Positions 1 to 9,170 of a DNA stretch of 64,000 bases are shown here, piece by piece. This DNA is from Betaproteobacteria bacterium. GTDB taxonomy: Bacteria; Pseudomonadota; Gammaproteobacteria; Burkholderiales; Burkholderiaceae_C. The notes under the pieces are model-generated. The model was not told the origin of the DNA. It did not search any database and saw only the letters and a program-made list of their open reading frames with translations. How positions within the stretch are numbered: the stretch's first letter is position 1; each line of letters begins with the position of its first letter. The stretch is taken from contig JADIZZ010000012.1 of assembly GCA_016704535.1 (NCBI GenBank), positions 148,563-212,562 of the forward strand. The letters are read 5' to 3'. Both the position numbers and the translations under genes were made by a program.

Positions 1-324
1 TTCCCCGACCCCTGGCACAAGAAGCGCCACAACAAGCGGCGCCTGGTACAAGCGACCTTCGTCTCGCGCCTCGTCACGCGGCTGGCGCCTGGCGGCTACC
101 TGCACTGCGCCACCGACTGGCAGCCCTACGCCGAGCAGATGCTCGAGGTGCTGAGCGCCGAACCGCAACTGGCCAACACCAGCACCGACCCGGGCGGCTG
201 CTCGCCGCGGCCCGATTGGCGGCCGCTGACGAAGTTCGAACAGCGCGGCCTGCAGCTCGGCCACGGCGTGTGGGACCTGGTTTTCAGGCGCGTCGCTGCG
301 GCGCCCGCGATAATCACAGGATGA
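1..324 (+). CDS. trmB: tRNA (guanine-N7-)-methyltransferase, C-terminal part
   Basis: This is the last 107 residues of TrmB, which uses S-adenosylmethionine to make m7G46 in the variable loop of tRNAs. The gene is cut by the window start, so the SAM-binding half is missing here. Visible family signatures are the PDPWHKKRHNKRR block right at the edge, the CATDW segment, and the C-terminal TKFEQRG stretch that corresponds to the TxFExRG motif. The stop codon overlaps the start of the next small gene (ATGA at 321-324), so the two are probably translated together. Confidence 0.9.
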   Translation, partial: FPDPWHKKRHNKRRLVQATFVSRLVTRLAPGGYLHCATDWQPYAEQMLEVLSAEPQLANTSTDPGGCSPRPDWRPLTKFEQRGLQLGHGVWDLVFRRVAAAPAIITG

Positions 325-536
325 CAGTCTTCTACTGGGTGATGGGCGTGCTCATCGTCGGCACGCTGCTGCCCTCGGTGTTCTATTTCCTGCTCTTCGC
401 CACCACCGGCGAGCCGGCCTGCGAGCGCCGCGCGCGCACGTTGTGGAACGTGTCGCGCGTGTTTGCGCTGGCGGGCTTCAACCTGCTGGTCTGGGGCCAC
501 GTCGTCTTCGGCCTGTGGCAGATCTGGTCCCGCTAG
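321..536 (+). CDS. small two-helix membrane protein, unknown function
   Basis: A 71-residue protein that begins inside the trmB stop codon (ATGA). It has two hydrophobic segments, about residues 3-25 and 49-70, joined by a short polar stretch rich in arginine (CERRARTLW), so it is most likely an inner-membrane hairpin with the basic loop in the cytoplasm. I do not recognise the family. Tight coupling to trmB and normal base composition support a real gene. It converges on cbpM, and the two reading frames overlap by four bases at 533-536. Confidence 0.6.
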   Translation: MTVFYWVMGVLIVGTLLPSVFYFLLFATTGEPACERRARTLWNVSRVFALAGFNLLVWGHVVFGLWQIWSR

Positions 537-856
537 GCCAGGCCCAGTCGCCGCAGCCGCGCGCGCAGCGCGCCGAGTTCGTCCTCGAGGTCGACCACCA
601 GCGCGGCCAGTTCGGGCACGGCGTCGAAATCGCGTTCCAGGCACGCCAGACGCTGGGCGCGGCGCAGGTCGGCGGCGCCGAAGCGCAGCGCTTCACGCGG
701 CCGGTCACGCGGCGCCGGATGTCGCGCCAGCAGCAGACCCTCGTCCAGACGTTCGCGCAGCCAGGGCTCGGAGACACCGGCCAGACGGCACATCGCGTCG
801 AGATCGAGCCAGAGATCGTCGAGCAGGGCCTCGACCGCTTGCGGGGGCAGGTTCAT
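533..856 (-). CDS. cbpM: chaperone modulator CbpM
   Basis: A 107-residue MerR-like protein of the CbpM family. In enterobacteria CbpM binds the J domain of CbpA and inhibits its DnaK co-chaperone and DNA-binding activities. The sequence has the expected acidic helical start, a helix-turn-helix-like block (CRLAGVSEPWLRERLDEGLL) and a leucine-rich C-terminal helix (residues 85-105). Its start overlaps the cbpA stop (ATGA on the minus strand at 853-856), the standard cbpA-cbpM arrangement, so the regulator is made in step with its partner. Confidence 0.85.
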   Translation of the reverse strand: MNLPPQAVEALLDDLWLDLDAMCRLAGVSEPWLRERLDEGLLLARHPAPRDRPREALRFGAADLRRAQRLACLERDFDAVPELAALVVDLEDELGALRARLRRLGLA

Positions 857-1866
857 CGTGTCTCCTCGCGGCCATCGCGCTCGGCTTCCGCCGCCGCAAC
901 CTTGCGCGCATCGAACTCGGCGAGTTCGCTGGCCATCTGTTCGTAGAGCTTCTTCGCGCGCGGATCGAAGGCGCTGGGCAGCACCACGCGCAACTGCAGC
1001 TCCAGGTCGCCGGGCGTACGTGCCGGCAGGCCGCGGCCGCGCACGGTCACACTCTGGCCGCCCTGGGCGCCAGCGGGCACACGCACCTTCAGCGTGCTGC
1101 CATCGGGCAGCGTCACCGGCACCACGGCGCCGAGCGCGGCTTCCCAGGGCGCCACCGCGAGTTCGGTGACGAGGTCGGCACCGTCGACGCGGAAGCGCGG
1201 GTGCGGCTTGAAGTGCACTTCCAGCAGCAGGTCGCCGGCCGGCGCACCGCCCATGCCCGGGCCGCCCTGCCCGGCCAGGCGGATGAGCTGGCCGGCCTTC
1301 ACGCCGGCCGGGATGTTGACCTCGAGCGTGCGCTCGACCAGGTGCACACGGCCCTGCGCGTCGACCTGCGGCACCTTCAGCGTGATGCGGCGCTGGGCAC
1401 CGCGCCAGGCGTCCTCGATGTCGAGCAGGATCTTGGCGTGGTGGTCTTCGCCAGCCGCCCTGAAGCTCGCCCCGCCGTCGCCGCGCGGTGCTGCGCCGCG
1501 GGCCTGGCGCCGCGCGCCCTGGCCCATGCGGCCGAACAGCTCGGCGAAGAAGTCGCTGTACTCGCCCGCGTCCATGCCCTCGGGCCGGCCGCCGCGGAAC
1601 TCGAAACCCGCGTCCCAGTCGGGCGGCGGCGTGAAGCGTTCGCCGGCCTGGTGGCCCTGGCCGATGGCGTCGTAGGCGGCGCGGCGCTCGGGGTCCGAGA
1701 GCACGGTGTTGGCCTCGTTGATCTCGCTCATGCGCGCAGCGGCGTCGGCTTCCTTGCTGACGTCGGGGTGGTACTTGCGCGCGAGCTTGCGGAAAGCCTT
1801 CTTGATGTCGTCAGCGGTGGCCTCGCGCGCGACGCCGAGCACGGCGTAGTAGTCCTTGAACTGCAC
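853..1866 (-). CDS. cbpA: DnaJ-class co-chaperone CbpA
   Basis: A 337-residue J-domain protein that stimulates the ATPase of DnaK. The J domain lies at residues 1-70 with the catalytic HPD triad at about 33-35. A Gly/Phe-rich stretch follows, then the two C-terminal beta-sandwich substrate-binding domains. There is no cysteine zinc-finger region, which separates CbpA from DnaJ. I choose the GTG at 1866 because a GGAGG box sits about nine bases upstream (1876-1880) and the protein then starts VQFKDYY, as in family members. An upstream in-frame ATG at 1890 would put that box inside the gene. It is followed by cbpM and lies divergent to two hsp20 genes. Confidence 0.9.
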   Translation of the reverse strand: MQFKDYYAVLGVAREATADDIKKAFRKLARKYHPDVSKEADAAARMSEINEANTVLSDPERRAAYDAIGQGHQAGERFTPPPDWDAGFEFRGGRPEGMDAGEYSDFFAELFGRMGQGARRQARGAAPRGDGGASFRAAGEDHHAKILLDIEDAWRGAQRRITLKVPQVDAQGRVHLVERTLEVNIPAGVKAGQLIRLAGQGGPGMGGAPAGDLLLEVHFKPHPRFRVDGADLVTELAVAPWEAALGAVVPVTLPDGSTLKVRVPAGAQGGQSVTVRGRGLPARTPGDLELQLRVVLPSAFDPRAKKLYEQMASELAEFDARKVAAAEAERDGREETR

Positions 1867-1888
1867 GGTAGCTTGCCTCCAGCTGGGC

Positions 1889-1916
1889 ATGTGGGTGTGC
1901 GCCGGCGGGAATCAAG
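1889..1916 (-). promoter_or_regulatory. candidate sigma32 promoter for cbpA-cbpM
   Basis: Read on the minus strand, CTTGAT (1911-1916) and CCCACAT (1889-1895) lie 15 bases apart. This resembles the RpoH consensus CTTGAAA - 11 to 16 bases - CCCCATnT, with two deviations. Transcription would start near 1882, leaving a short leader that still includes the GGAGG box before the GTG start. It is weaker than the divergent promoter for hsp20. Confidence 0.5.
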
Positions 1917-1921
1917 TAGGT

Positions 1922-1949
1922 CTTGAAACCGCAAGGCGCAGCCCCATCA
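1922..1949 (+). promoter_or_regulatory. sigma32 (heat-shock) promoter for the hsp20 pair
   Basis: CTTGAA (1922-1927) and CCCCAT (1942-1947, followed by CAT) are separated by 14 bases. This is an almost exact match to the RpoH consensus. It sits about 70 bases upstream of the first hsp20 start, which agrees with the gene product. Confidence 0.8.
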
Positions 1950-2015
1950 TCCTCCTTGCCCGGGGACCACCCGCCGTCCAGTGGGTGGCCCTCCCAACCG
2001 AAGGAGTTCAACACC

Positions 2016-2453
2016 ATGTACCGCAGCCTGTTTTCCGGCGACCTGTTCGCCGAAGTGGACCGCCTGCAGCGCCAGTTGCAGCAGGCCTTCGACACGCCCT
2101 CGCCCAGCATCCGCGGCCACGCCGGCGGCTTCCCCGCCGTGAACGTCGGCCAGACGCCGGGCTCGACCGAGATCTACGCCTTCGTACCCGGCATCGACCC
2201 GGCCAAGATCGACGTCACGCTCGACCGCGGCGTGCTCTCGATCACCGGTGAACGCGCCGCCGCCGTGGCAGCCAGCGACGCCAAGCTCACGCTGCACAGC
2301 AACGAGCGCTTCGACGGCCGCTTCCGCCGCGTGGTCAGCCTGCCCGACGACAGCGACCCCAACGCCGTCAGCGCCGACTGCCGCGACGGTGTGCTGCACA
2401 TCAGCGTCAAGCGCCGCGAGGCGGCCCTGCCGCGTCGCATCGAGATCCAGTGA
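2016..2453 (+). CDS. small heat-shock protein, Hsp20/alpha-crystallin family
   Basis: A 145-residue Hsp20 protein, an ATP-independent holdase that keeps unfolding proteins soluble. The alpha-crystallin domain covers roughly residues 38-140, with the conserved DGVLHISVKRR block in its last third, and the C-terminal IEI is the IxI motif used for oligomer assembly. AAGGAG about ten bases before the ATG fixes the start. A sigma32-type promoter lies upstream, and a second hsp20 gene follows after 43 bases, so the two probably form a heat-shock operon. Confidence 0.92.
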   Translation: MYRSLFSGDLFAEVDRLQRQLQQAFDTPSPSIRGHAGGFPAVNVGQTPGSTEIYAFVPGIDPAKIDVTLDRGVLSITGERAAAVAASDAKLTLHSNERFDGRFRRVVSLPDDSDPNAVSADCRDGVLHISVKRREAALPRRIEIQ

Positions 2454-2496
2454 GGCGCGGCGCCGCGCCCGCGTGCAATGACACAGGAGTGACCCC

Positions 2497-2907
2497 ATGA
2501 ACAACACCGTCGTTAAGACCCCTGACACCGCCGCGAACACCGCGACCGCCAATAGCACCCCGCCGGCACGAGACGAGCGTGCCCTGCTGCCGCCCGTGGA
2601 CGTGATCGAGGACGCCACCGGCATCACCCTCTACGCCGATCTGCCCGGCGTCTCGCGCGAGCTCCTGCAGCTGCGCGTCGAAGGCGACACGCTGGCCATC
2701 GAAGGCGAGGTGAGGCTGCCCGTGCCGCAGGACATGCAGGCCAGCCACGCCGAGGTGCAGCAGTCGCGCTACCGCCGACTGTTCACGCTGAGCAGGGAGC
2801 TCGACGCAACCAAGATCGGCGCCGAACTCGCCCAGGGCGTGCTGCGCGTGCGCATACCGAAGGCCGAGCACGCGCAGCCGCGACGCATCGAGGTGAAGGT
2901 GGCCTGA
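2497..2907 (+). CDS. small heat-shock protein, second Hsp20 paralogue
   Basis: A 136-residue Hsp20/alpha-crystallin protein. The first 30 residues are Thr/Ala/Asn-rich and probably disordered. The crystallin domain starts at PPVDVIEDATG and contains the ADLPGVSRE segment and the C-terminal LAQGVLRVRIPK block. It ends in IEVKVA, an IxV variant of the IxI motif. It belongs to the more class-A-like branch and differs clearly from its upstream neighbour, which would suit hetero-oligomers. An AGGAG-like site precedes the ATG, and a strong hairpin terminator follows. Confidence 0.92.
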   Translation: MNNTVVKTPDTAANTATANSTPPARDERALLPPVDVIEDATGITLYADLPGVSRELLQLRVEGDTLAIEGEVRLPVPQDMQASHAEVQQSRYRRLFTLSRELDATKIGAELAQGVLRVRIPKAEHAQPRRIEVKVA

Positions 2908-2919
2908 GTGGGAGCATGG

Positions 2920-2949
2920 GCCCGGGGACTTTCCCCGGGCTTTCGGTTT

Positions 2950-2950
<1 letters not shown>
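2920..2950 (+). terminator. rho-independent terminator after hsp20 pair
   Basis: A perfect nine-base stem GCCCGGGGA / TCCCCGGGC (2920-2928 and 2932-2940) with a three-base loop is followed by TTTCGGTTTT. It closes the hsp20 transcript and lies against the 3' end of the convergent uppP gene. Confidence 0.85.
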
Positions 2951-3807
<857 letters not shown>

Positions 3808-3945
3808 GGGGGTGCGGGCTCCAGCGGGGGACGGTGAGGTGCGGCCGCTGCGGTGGGCGACGCGCAGGCGGCGGCGGATGATAGCCAGCGCCGGCTGCGG
3901 CCCCGGGGCGGCCGGTCGTCATGGCCGCGATGCACCTCGATGCCT

Positions 3946-4527
3946 TCAGCGCTGAGGCGCCGGGGTCACGGGCAGCGGCACGAAACCGATCTCCAGCCCG
4001 CGCGGAGTGACGTGCACGCTGCCAGGCACGTAGCCCCTGGCGCGCAACTGGGCGGCCCGGTCGGCCGGCAGGCGGTAGATGGCACTGCCTTCCAGCACGC
4101 GTTCGGCCAGCGCGGCACCCAGGCGCTCGACCGTGTTCCGGTTGAAGGCCCCCGGCTCGACGAAGGCCAGGTCCTGCACACGCACCTGCGCCAGGCGCAC
4201 CGTCTGGTCGCTGGGGTCCCAGCGCAGCGCGGCGTCGAAGTCGAGCTGGCCCTGCCAGCCCAGCCCCAGCAGCCGGTTCCGCGCGCGCACGTCGACCACG
4301 GCGGCCAGGCGGTTGCGCTCGGGAAGCAGCCGGACGCGCGGCGCGTTCACCGTGACGTCGAAGATGTCGAGCAGCGAGCGATCGAGCGGGAAGTGGCGCT
4401 CCATCAGGCGTGCGATGTCGGCTTCGCTCAGCGTCACCGTGGGCGGCCCCGCCAGGCCGGCGCAGCCGCCCAGCCCCAGCGCAGCCAGGCTGGACAGGCT
4501 CACGAGCAGATGGCGACGGCGCGGCAT
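3946..4527 (-). CDS. DUF1439 (YceB-like) lipoprotein
   Basis: A 193-residue predicted lipoprotein. The ATG at 4527 gives a basic start (MPRRRH), a hydrophobic stretch and the lipobox LGGC with the acylated cysteine at residue 22. A further upstream ATG at 4554 would add nine residues and spoil the signal peptide. The mature part resembles the DUF1439/YceB family, whose fold is related to lipid-binding envelope proteins. The exact role is unknown. It is divergent from the TetR-type gene and shares its short upstream region. Confidence 0.75.
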   Translation of the reverse strand: MPRRRHLLVSLSSLAALGLGGCAGLAGPPTVTLSEADIARLMERHFPLDRSLLDIFDVTVNAPRVRLLPERNRLAAVVDVRARNRLLGLGWQGQLDFDAALRWDPSDQTVRLAQVRVQDLAFVEPGAFNRNTVERLGAALAERVLEGSAIYRLPADRAAQLRARGYVPGSVHVTPRGLEIGFVPLPVTPAPQR

Positions 4528-4563
4528 GAACGATTCTAGGAGCGCGCCCCTCACGGCAGCGGC

Positions 4564-4614
4564 TTGACCCGCCCGACCTCGCAGGGCTACATTACTGACC
4601 AGTCAGTCATTAAT
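4564..4614 (+). promoter_or_regulatory. promoter with TetR-type operator
   Basis: TTGACC (4564-4569), an 18-base spacer and TACATT (4588-4593) form a plausible sigma70 promoter. Immediately downstream is the perfect inverted repeat ACTGAC-CA-GTCAGT (4594-4607), nested in a longer imperfect one (ATTACTGAC ... GTCATTAAT, 4591-4614). It covers the expected start point, so binding of the adjacent TetR protein would block its own transcription. It also lies within about 70 bases of the divergent DUF1439 gene. Confidence 0.65.
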
Positions 4615-5304
4615 GTGAACATCGAAACCCAGGTCGATCCGCGCCAACTCCCGGCCCCCCGCCAGAGGCGCAAGGAAGCGCGTCCGCAGGAACTGCTGGA
4701 TGCGGCGCTGGCACTCTTCGTCGACAAGGGTTTCGCCGCCACGCGCGCCGAAGAGGTGGCGCAGCGTGCCGGCGTGTCCAAGGGCACGCTCTACCTCTAC
4801 TACCCGAGCAAGGAAGAGCTGTTCAAGGCCGTCGTGCGATCCAACCTGGGCGCGCTGATCACCGAGGGCATCGAACTCGTCGAGCAGTACGAGGGCAGCA
4901 CGTCCGAGCTGATGCGCGAGCTGATGCACACCTGGTGGAACCGCTTCGGCAACACCCCGGCCGCCGGCATCCACAAGGTGGTGATCGCCGAGGTGCGCAA
5001 CTTCCCCGAGCTGGCGCAGTTCTACAGCGACGAGGTGATGGTGCCGGCCGACCGGCTGTTCACCGGCTGCATCCAGCGCGGCATCACCCGCGGTGAATTC
5101 CGCCCCTTGCCGCTGCACGAAGCCGCACACACGCTGATGGCGCCATTGCTCTTCATGGTGTTGTGCCGGCACTCCTTCGGCAGTTGCACGATCGAAGGGC
5201 GTGTCGAGATCGACCCCGCCTTGGTGCTCGAAACCCATCTCGACCTCGTGCTGCGTGGCCTGGAGGTGCGCCCGCCGCAAGCCGCTGCAAGAGTGGCGGC
5301 CTAA
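4615..5304 (+). CDS. TetR/AcrR family transcriptional repressor
   Basis: A 229-residue regulator with an N-terminal TetR helix-turn-helix (about residues 22-66, including AGVSKGTLYLYYPSKEELF) and a helical C-terminal ligand domain. The reading frame is open upstream to a TTG at 4564, but that triplet is part of the apparent -35 box, and the palindromic operator lies between. I therefore take the GTG at 4615. No strong ribosome-binding site precedes it, so the message may be nearly leaderless. The downstream order pcm-like gene then tolC suggests control of an efflux or envelope function. The ligand is unknown. Confidence 0.85.
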   Translation: MNIETQVDPRQLPAPRQRRKEARPQELLDAALALFVDKGFAATRAEEVAQRAGVSKGTLYLYYPSKEELFKAVVRSNLGALITEGIELVEQYEGSTSELMRELMHTWWNRFGNTPAAGIHKVVIAEVRNFPELAQFYSDEVMVPADRLFTGCIQRGITRGEFRPLPLHEAAHTLMAPLLFMVLCRHSFGSCTIEGRVEIDPALVLETHLDLVLRGLEVRPPQAAARVAA

Positions 5305-5341
5305 ACTCCGGGCTGGATTTCCGACCTTGAATTCACCGCCG

Positions 5342-6004
5342 ATGAACACCGAACTCGCCCGCTTCAACATGATCGAGCAGCAGATCCGCCCCTGGGAGGT
5401 GCTCGACCAGAACGTGCTGTCGCTGCTGGCCACCGTGCGGCGCGAGGACTTCGTGCCGCCCGCGCTGCGCGCGCTGGCCTTCGTCGACACCCAGGTGCCC
5501 CTGGGCGACGGGCAGGCCATGCTGGAACCCAAGGTCGAGGCGCGGTTGCTGCAGGAACTGCAGGTGCAGCGTCACGAGCAGGTGCTGGAGATCGGCACCG
5601 GCAGCGGATTCATGGCCGCGCTGCTGGCCCACCGCGCCATGCGTGTGCTGACGCTGGAATGCCGGCCCGCCCTGGCCCAGGCCGCACGTGAGCACCTGCG
5701 GGCCAGTGGCATCGCCAATGTCAAGGTCATCGATGTCACCGCGGCCGACGGTGCGCGCGGCCTGCCCGGCGAGGCGCCCTTCGACGTCATCCTGCTCTCG
5801 GGTTCGGTTCCAGAGGTGCCGCGTGCGCTTTTGCAGCAGCTGAAGGTGGGCGGCCGCCTGGCCACGGTGGTTGGCGACGAGCCAGTGATGCGCGCTAGGC
5901 TGTACACCCGCGTCGGCGAGGCGGCATGGTCGGAGACCGACCTCTTCGACACCGTGGCGCCGCGCCTCGAAGGTTTTGCCGAACCCACTCGGTTCCACTT
6001 CTGA
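5342..6004 (+). CDS. pcm: protein-L-isoaspartate O-methyltransferase-like protein
   Basis: A 220-residue SAM-dependent methyltransferase of the PCMT family, which repairs isoaspartyl residues in aged proteins. The SAM-binding motif VLEIGTGSG is at residues 81-89, and post-I (TLECR) and motif II (FDVILLSG) are also visible. In the betaproteobacterial pcm-tolC-waaA neighbourhood this paralogue is common, and its true substrate is not certain. It starts 37 bases after the TetR gene and may share its transcript. Confidence 0.85.
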   Translation: MNTELARFNMIEQQIRPWEVLDQNVLSLLATVRREDFVPPALRALAFVDTQVPLGDGQAMLEPKVEARLLQELQVQRHEQVLEIGTGSGFMAALLAHRAMRVLTLECRPALAQAAREHLRASGIANVKVIDVTAADGARGLPGEAPFDVILLSGSVPEVPRALLQQLKVGGRLATVVGDEPVMRARLYTRVGEAAWSETDLFDTVAPRLEGFAEPTRFHF

Positions 6005-6230
6005 CGCCCCTGCCCGGCCCTGCCTTCACCCGTCCCGTGACCGACCTTCGCCCACTTGGCATGCCGTTCGTCGCCGCTCGACAGGCGCCTGGCGCCTGCC
6101 GGCTGCAGGTCGTCGCATGGACGCGGCAGCCGGCGCACCGGCCCCGCTATAACCTCGCCGGCCCATCAGCCGTCGGACCGGCGCACCGCGCCACCGACCG
6201 CGAACCGTGAACTTCCCTGAAGGAACCCGC

Positions 6231-7562
6231 ATGCGTCTGCCCCCTACCCCCCGGCCCCTGGCCCTGGCCGCCGCGCTGCTGCTGGCCCTGCCGGCCTGCA
6301 CCTGGGCGCAAAGCCTGCAGGAGCTCTACGACGCCGCGCGCGCCTACGACGCCACCTACCTGGCGGCCAAGGCCAACGCCGCATCGGTGGAGTACCGCGC
6401 CGCGCAGAGCGAGGCCCTGATGCGCCCGTCGCTGGCCGCCACGGCCGGGGCCAGCACGTCGCAGACCGACCCGCCCAACATCGGCACCAAGGGCACGAAC
6501 ACGGTGCAGGGGGGACTCAACGGTCGCGTCCCGCTGTTCAACCGCGCCAGCGGCGCCACCATCGAGCAGGCGCGCAAGTCGCTGATCACGGCCCAGGCCG
6601 ACCTGGAGACGGCGGAACAGGACCTCATCGTGCGCGTGGCGCAGGCCTACTTCGACGTGCTCGCCGCGCAGGACACGCTGGCCACCACCCGCGCCAACAA
6701 GGCCGCCACCTCCGAACAGCTGGCCTCGGCCAAGCGCAACTTCGAGGTCGGCACCGCCACCATCACCGACACGCGCGAAGCGCAAGCGCGCTTCGACCTC
6801 GGCACGTTCCAGGAGCTGTTCGCCGAAAACGACCTGCGCACCAAGCGCCTGGCGCTGGACACGCTGGTGGGCCGCAGCGCCGTCGAGCCCAGACCGCTCC
6901 TGGTGCCGGTACTGCTGCCGGCCCCGGTACCCGCCAACCCCGAGGAGTGGGTGACGCTGGCCGACCAGGGCCACCCCGCGGTGCGACGCGCACGCATCGG
7001 TCTGGAGGTGGCGCAGCTGGAAACCATCAAGGCGCGTGCCGGCGATAGCCCCACCGTCGACGCCGTGGGCTCGCTGTCGGCCAGCAACAATCGCGGCAGC
7101 CTGCCCGAGTTGAACCGCAGCACCGGCACCACCGCGGTGGCCAGCCTGGGCGTGCAACTGAACTGGCCGCTGTACACCGGCGGCGCGACGCAGGCGCGCA
7201 TCAAGGAAACCCTGGCGCTGGAAGAGAAGTCGCGCAATGATCTCGAGGCCGCGCGCCGCAGCGTCGTGCAGGGCACGCGCTCGACCTATTTCGGCGTGCA
7301 GTCGGGGCTGTCGCAGGTGAAGGCGCTGGAAGCCGCCGAATCGTCGTCGGCGCTGGCGCTGGAGGCCACGCAACTGGGCTACAAGGTCGGCGTGCGCGTC
7401 AACCTGGACGTGCTGAACGCGCAGCTGCAGCTCTTCCAGACGCGGCGCGACCTGGCCAAGGCGCGTTACGACGTGCTCGTGGGCAGCCTGCGGCTGCGCC
7501 AGGCTGCGGGCCAGTTGAGCCCGGCCGACATCGACGCCGTGAACCGCCTGCTGGCAAAGTAG
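6231..7562 (+). CDS. tolC: TolC family outer-membrane efflux protein
   Basis: A 443-residue outer-membrane channel component for type I secretion and tripartite efflux. It has a signal peptide to about residue 26 (LPACTWAQ), then two repeats of the outer-membrane efflux domain with long coiled helices, including the internal repeat seen in LEEKSRNDLEAARRSV and the TQLGYKVGVRVNLDVLNAQ block. The ATG at 6231 is preceded by AAGGA, which favours it over an upstream GTG at 6207. A TATAAC at 6148-6153 may be its -10 element. Inner-membrane partners are not in the window. Confidence 0.93.
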   Translation: MRLPPTPRPLALAAALLLALPACTWAQSLQELYDAARAYDATYLAAKANAASVEYRAAQSEALMRPSLAATAGASTSQTDPPNIGTKGTNTVQGGLNGRVPLFNRASGATIEQARKSLITAQADLETAEQDLIVRVAQAYFDVLAAQDTLATTRANKAATSEQLASAKRNFEVGTATITDTREAQARFDLGTFQELFAENDLRTKRLALDTLVGRSAVEPRPLLVPVLLPAPVPANPEEWVTLADQGHPAVRRARIGLEVAQLETIKARAGDSPTVDAVGSLSASNNRGSLPELNRSTGTTAVASLGVQLNWPLYTGGATQARIKETLALEEKSRNDLEAARRSVVQGTRSTYFGVQSGLSQVKALEAAESSSALALEATQLGYKVGVRVNLDVLNAQLQLFQTRRDLAKARYDVLVGSLRLRQAAGQLSPADIDAVNRLLAK

Positions 7563-7601
7563 GCGTCCGGCCGCAGGTCTTCGCTTTTCCTTTCTTCACC
7601 T

Positions 7602-7626
7602 GCCTGCCGCACCTGGCGCGGCAGGC
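7602..7626 (+). terminator. possible hairpin terminator after tolC
   Basis: A nine-base stem GCCTGCCGC / GCGGCAGGC with a seven-base loop follows the tolC stop. It lacks a clear T-run (TTGCAC follows), so it may only be a weak or rho-assisted terminator. Confidence 0.4.
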
Positions 7627-7659
7627 TTGCACGACACTGCGGGCCATGGACGCCCGGTC

Positions 7660-9148
7660 ATGAACCTCAGCGCAGCAGCCCTCGCGGTGCACCGCTTCGG
7701 CCTTGGCGAGCCCGATCTCGCCCGGGCCGGCGCCGACCCTGGCGGCTGGTTGCTGGCACAACTGGGCCCAGCCGATGTGCAGCGCGGCGACGGGCTCGTC
7801 AGCGGCGCGCAGGGCCTGCGGCAGTACGCCCAGTTCCTGGCCCGCCTGCGCCAACCCGAGCGGGCCGCTGCGGCAGCCGCCGCCATCGAAGGCGGCATGG
7901 CGACGCCACCCGGCATGGCCGGCCTCACGAGCACGGCGCCGGGCGCCACCCTCGAGGCCGCTGCCGCGCGCGCCGCTGCGCGCGGTAGTGCAGGCCGACG
8001 TGCGCGCACGGCTCGTCACCGCCGCCACCACGTCGCGGCCCTTCGCCGAGCGGCTGGCGCTCTTCTGGGCCAACCACTTCACCGTCTCGCTGGCCAAGAA
8101 CGGTGCGCGGGGCGTCGTCGGTGCCTTCGAGCGCGAGGCCATACGCCCGCACATCACCGGCCGCTTCGAGACGCTGCTGCACGCCGCCGTCACGCACGCA
8201 GGCATGCTGCGTTACCTGGACAACGACCTCAGCGCCGGTGCCGACTCGCCGCTGGTGCGCCGCCAGGCCGCCAGGCCCCGCGCGCCCGGCCAGCCCGGGC
8301 CGCGCATCACCGGGCTGAACGAGAACCTGGCGCGTGAGGTGCTGGAATTGCACACGCTCGGCGTGGCCGGCGGCGGCGGCGCGTATGGCGGTTGGGGCGG
8401 CTACACGCAGGCCGACGTCACCGCCTTTGCGGCCGTACTCACCGGCTGGCGCATACCGCTGCGCGAACTGGTTCAGGGTGCGGACGTGCCGGCCAGCCGA
8501 TTCGAGCCCGCCTGGCACCAGCCCGGCCGCAAGACCGTGCTCGGCAAGACCTACCCCGAAGGCCCCGAAGCCCTGGCCATGGTGCTGCAGGACCTGGCGC
8601 GCCACCCATCCACCGCGCGTTTCGTCTGCACGAAGCTGGCGCGCCACTTCGTCGCCGACACGCCGCCGCCGGCACTCGTGGCGCGGCTGGAAGCCGCCTG
8701 GCGCGACAGCGATGGCGAGTTGGGCGCGGTGGTCCGCACACTGGTGCAGGCACCCGAAGCCTGGGCCGCAGAGCCGACCAAGTTGAAGACACCCGAGGAA
8801 TTCGTGCTCAGCAGCGTGCGCCTGCTCGGCCTGGGCGAGACCGCCTTCACGCGTGTGCCCGACGGCGGCATCGGCGGCATGGGCCAGCGTGTGCAGGCCG
8901 CGCCCTCACCCGCCGGCTGGCCCGACCGCGCCGAAGAATGGCTGGGTCCCGACGCGGTGTGGAAGCGTGTCGAATGGGCCACGCGCGTGGCCGACCGTTT
9001 GGGTCGCCAGGTCGACGCCCGCACGCTGGCCAAGGCCAGCCTGGGCCCGTTGCTGCACGAGGACACGGCGCGGCAGATCGACCGCGCCGCCGACGGGCCG
9101 CAGGCGCTGGCATTGCTGCTGCTGGCGCCCGAGTTCCAACGACGATGA
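7660..9148 (+). pseudogene. DUF1800 domain protein, reading frame broken
   Basis: A member of the DUF1800 family, always found beside DUF1501 proteins and thought to be exported; the function is unknown. The N-terminal part (from ATG 7660, MNLSAAALAVHRFGLGEPD) is in one frame. From about 7985 the conserved remainder (VRARLVTAATTSRPFAERL, ALFWANHFTVSL, LNENLAREVLELHTLGV) continues in the next frame to 9148. A one-base shift must lie between about 7950 and 7985, inside a GC-only low-complexity run. With the shift corrected the product has about 495 residues, normal for the family. A sequencing error is as likely as a true mutation, because both halves look conserved. Confidence 0.75.
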
Positions 9149-9170
9149 AGCCACTTCGAGTGACACCCCG

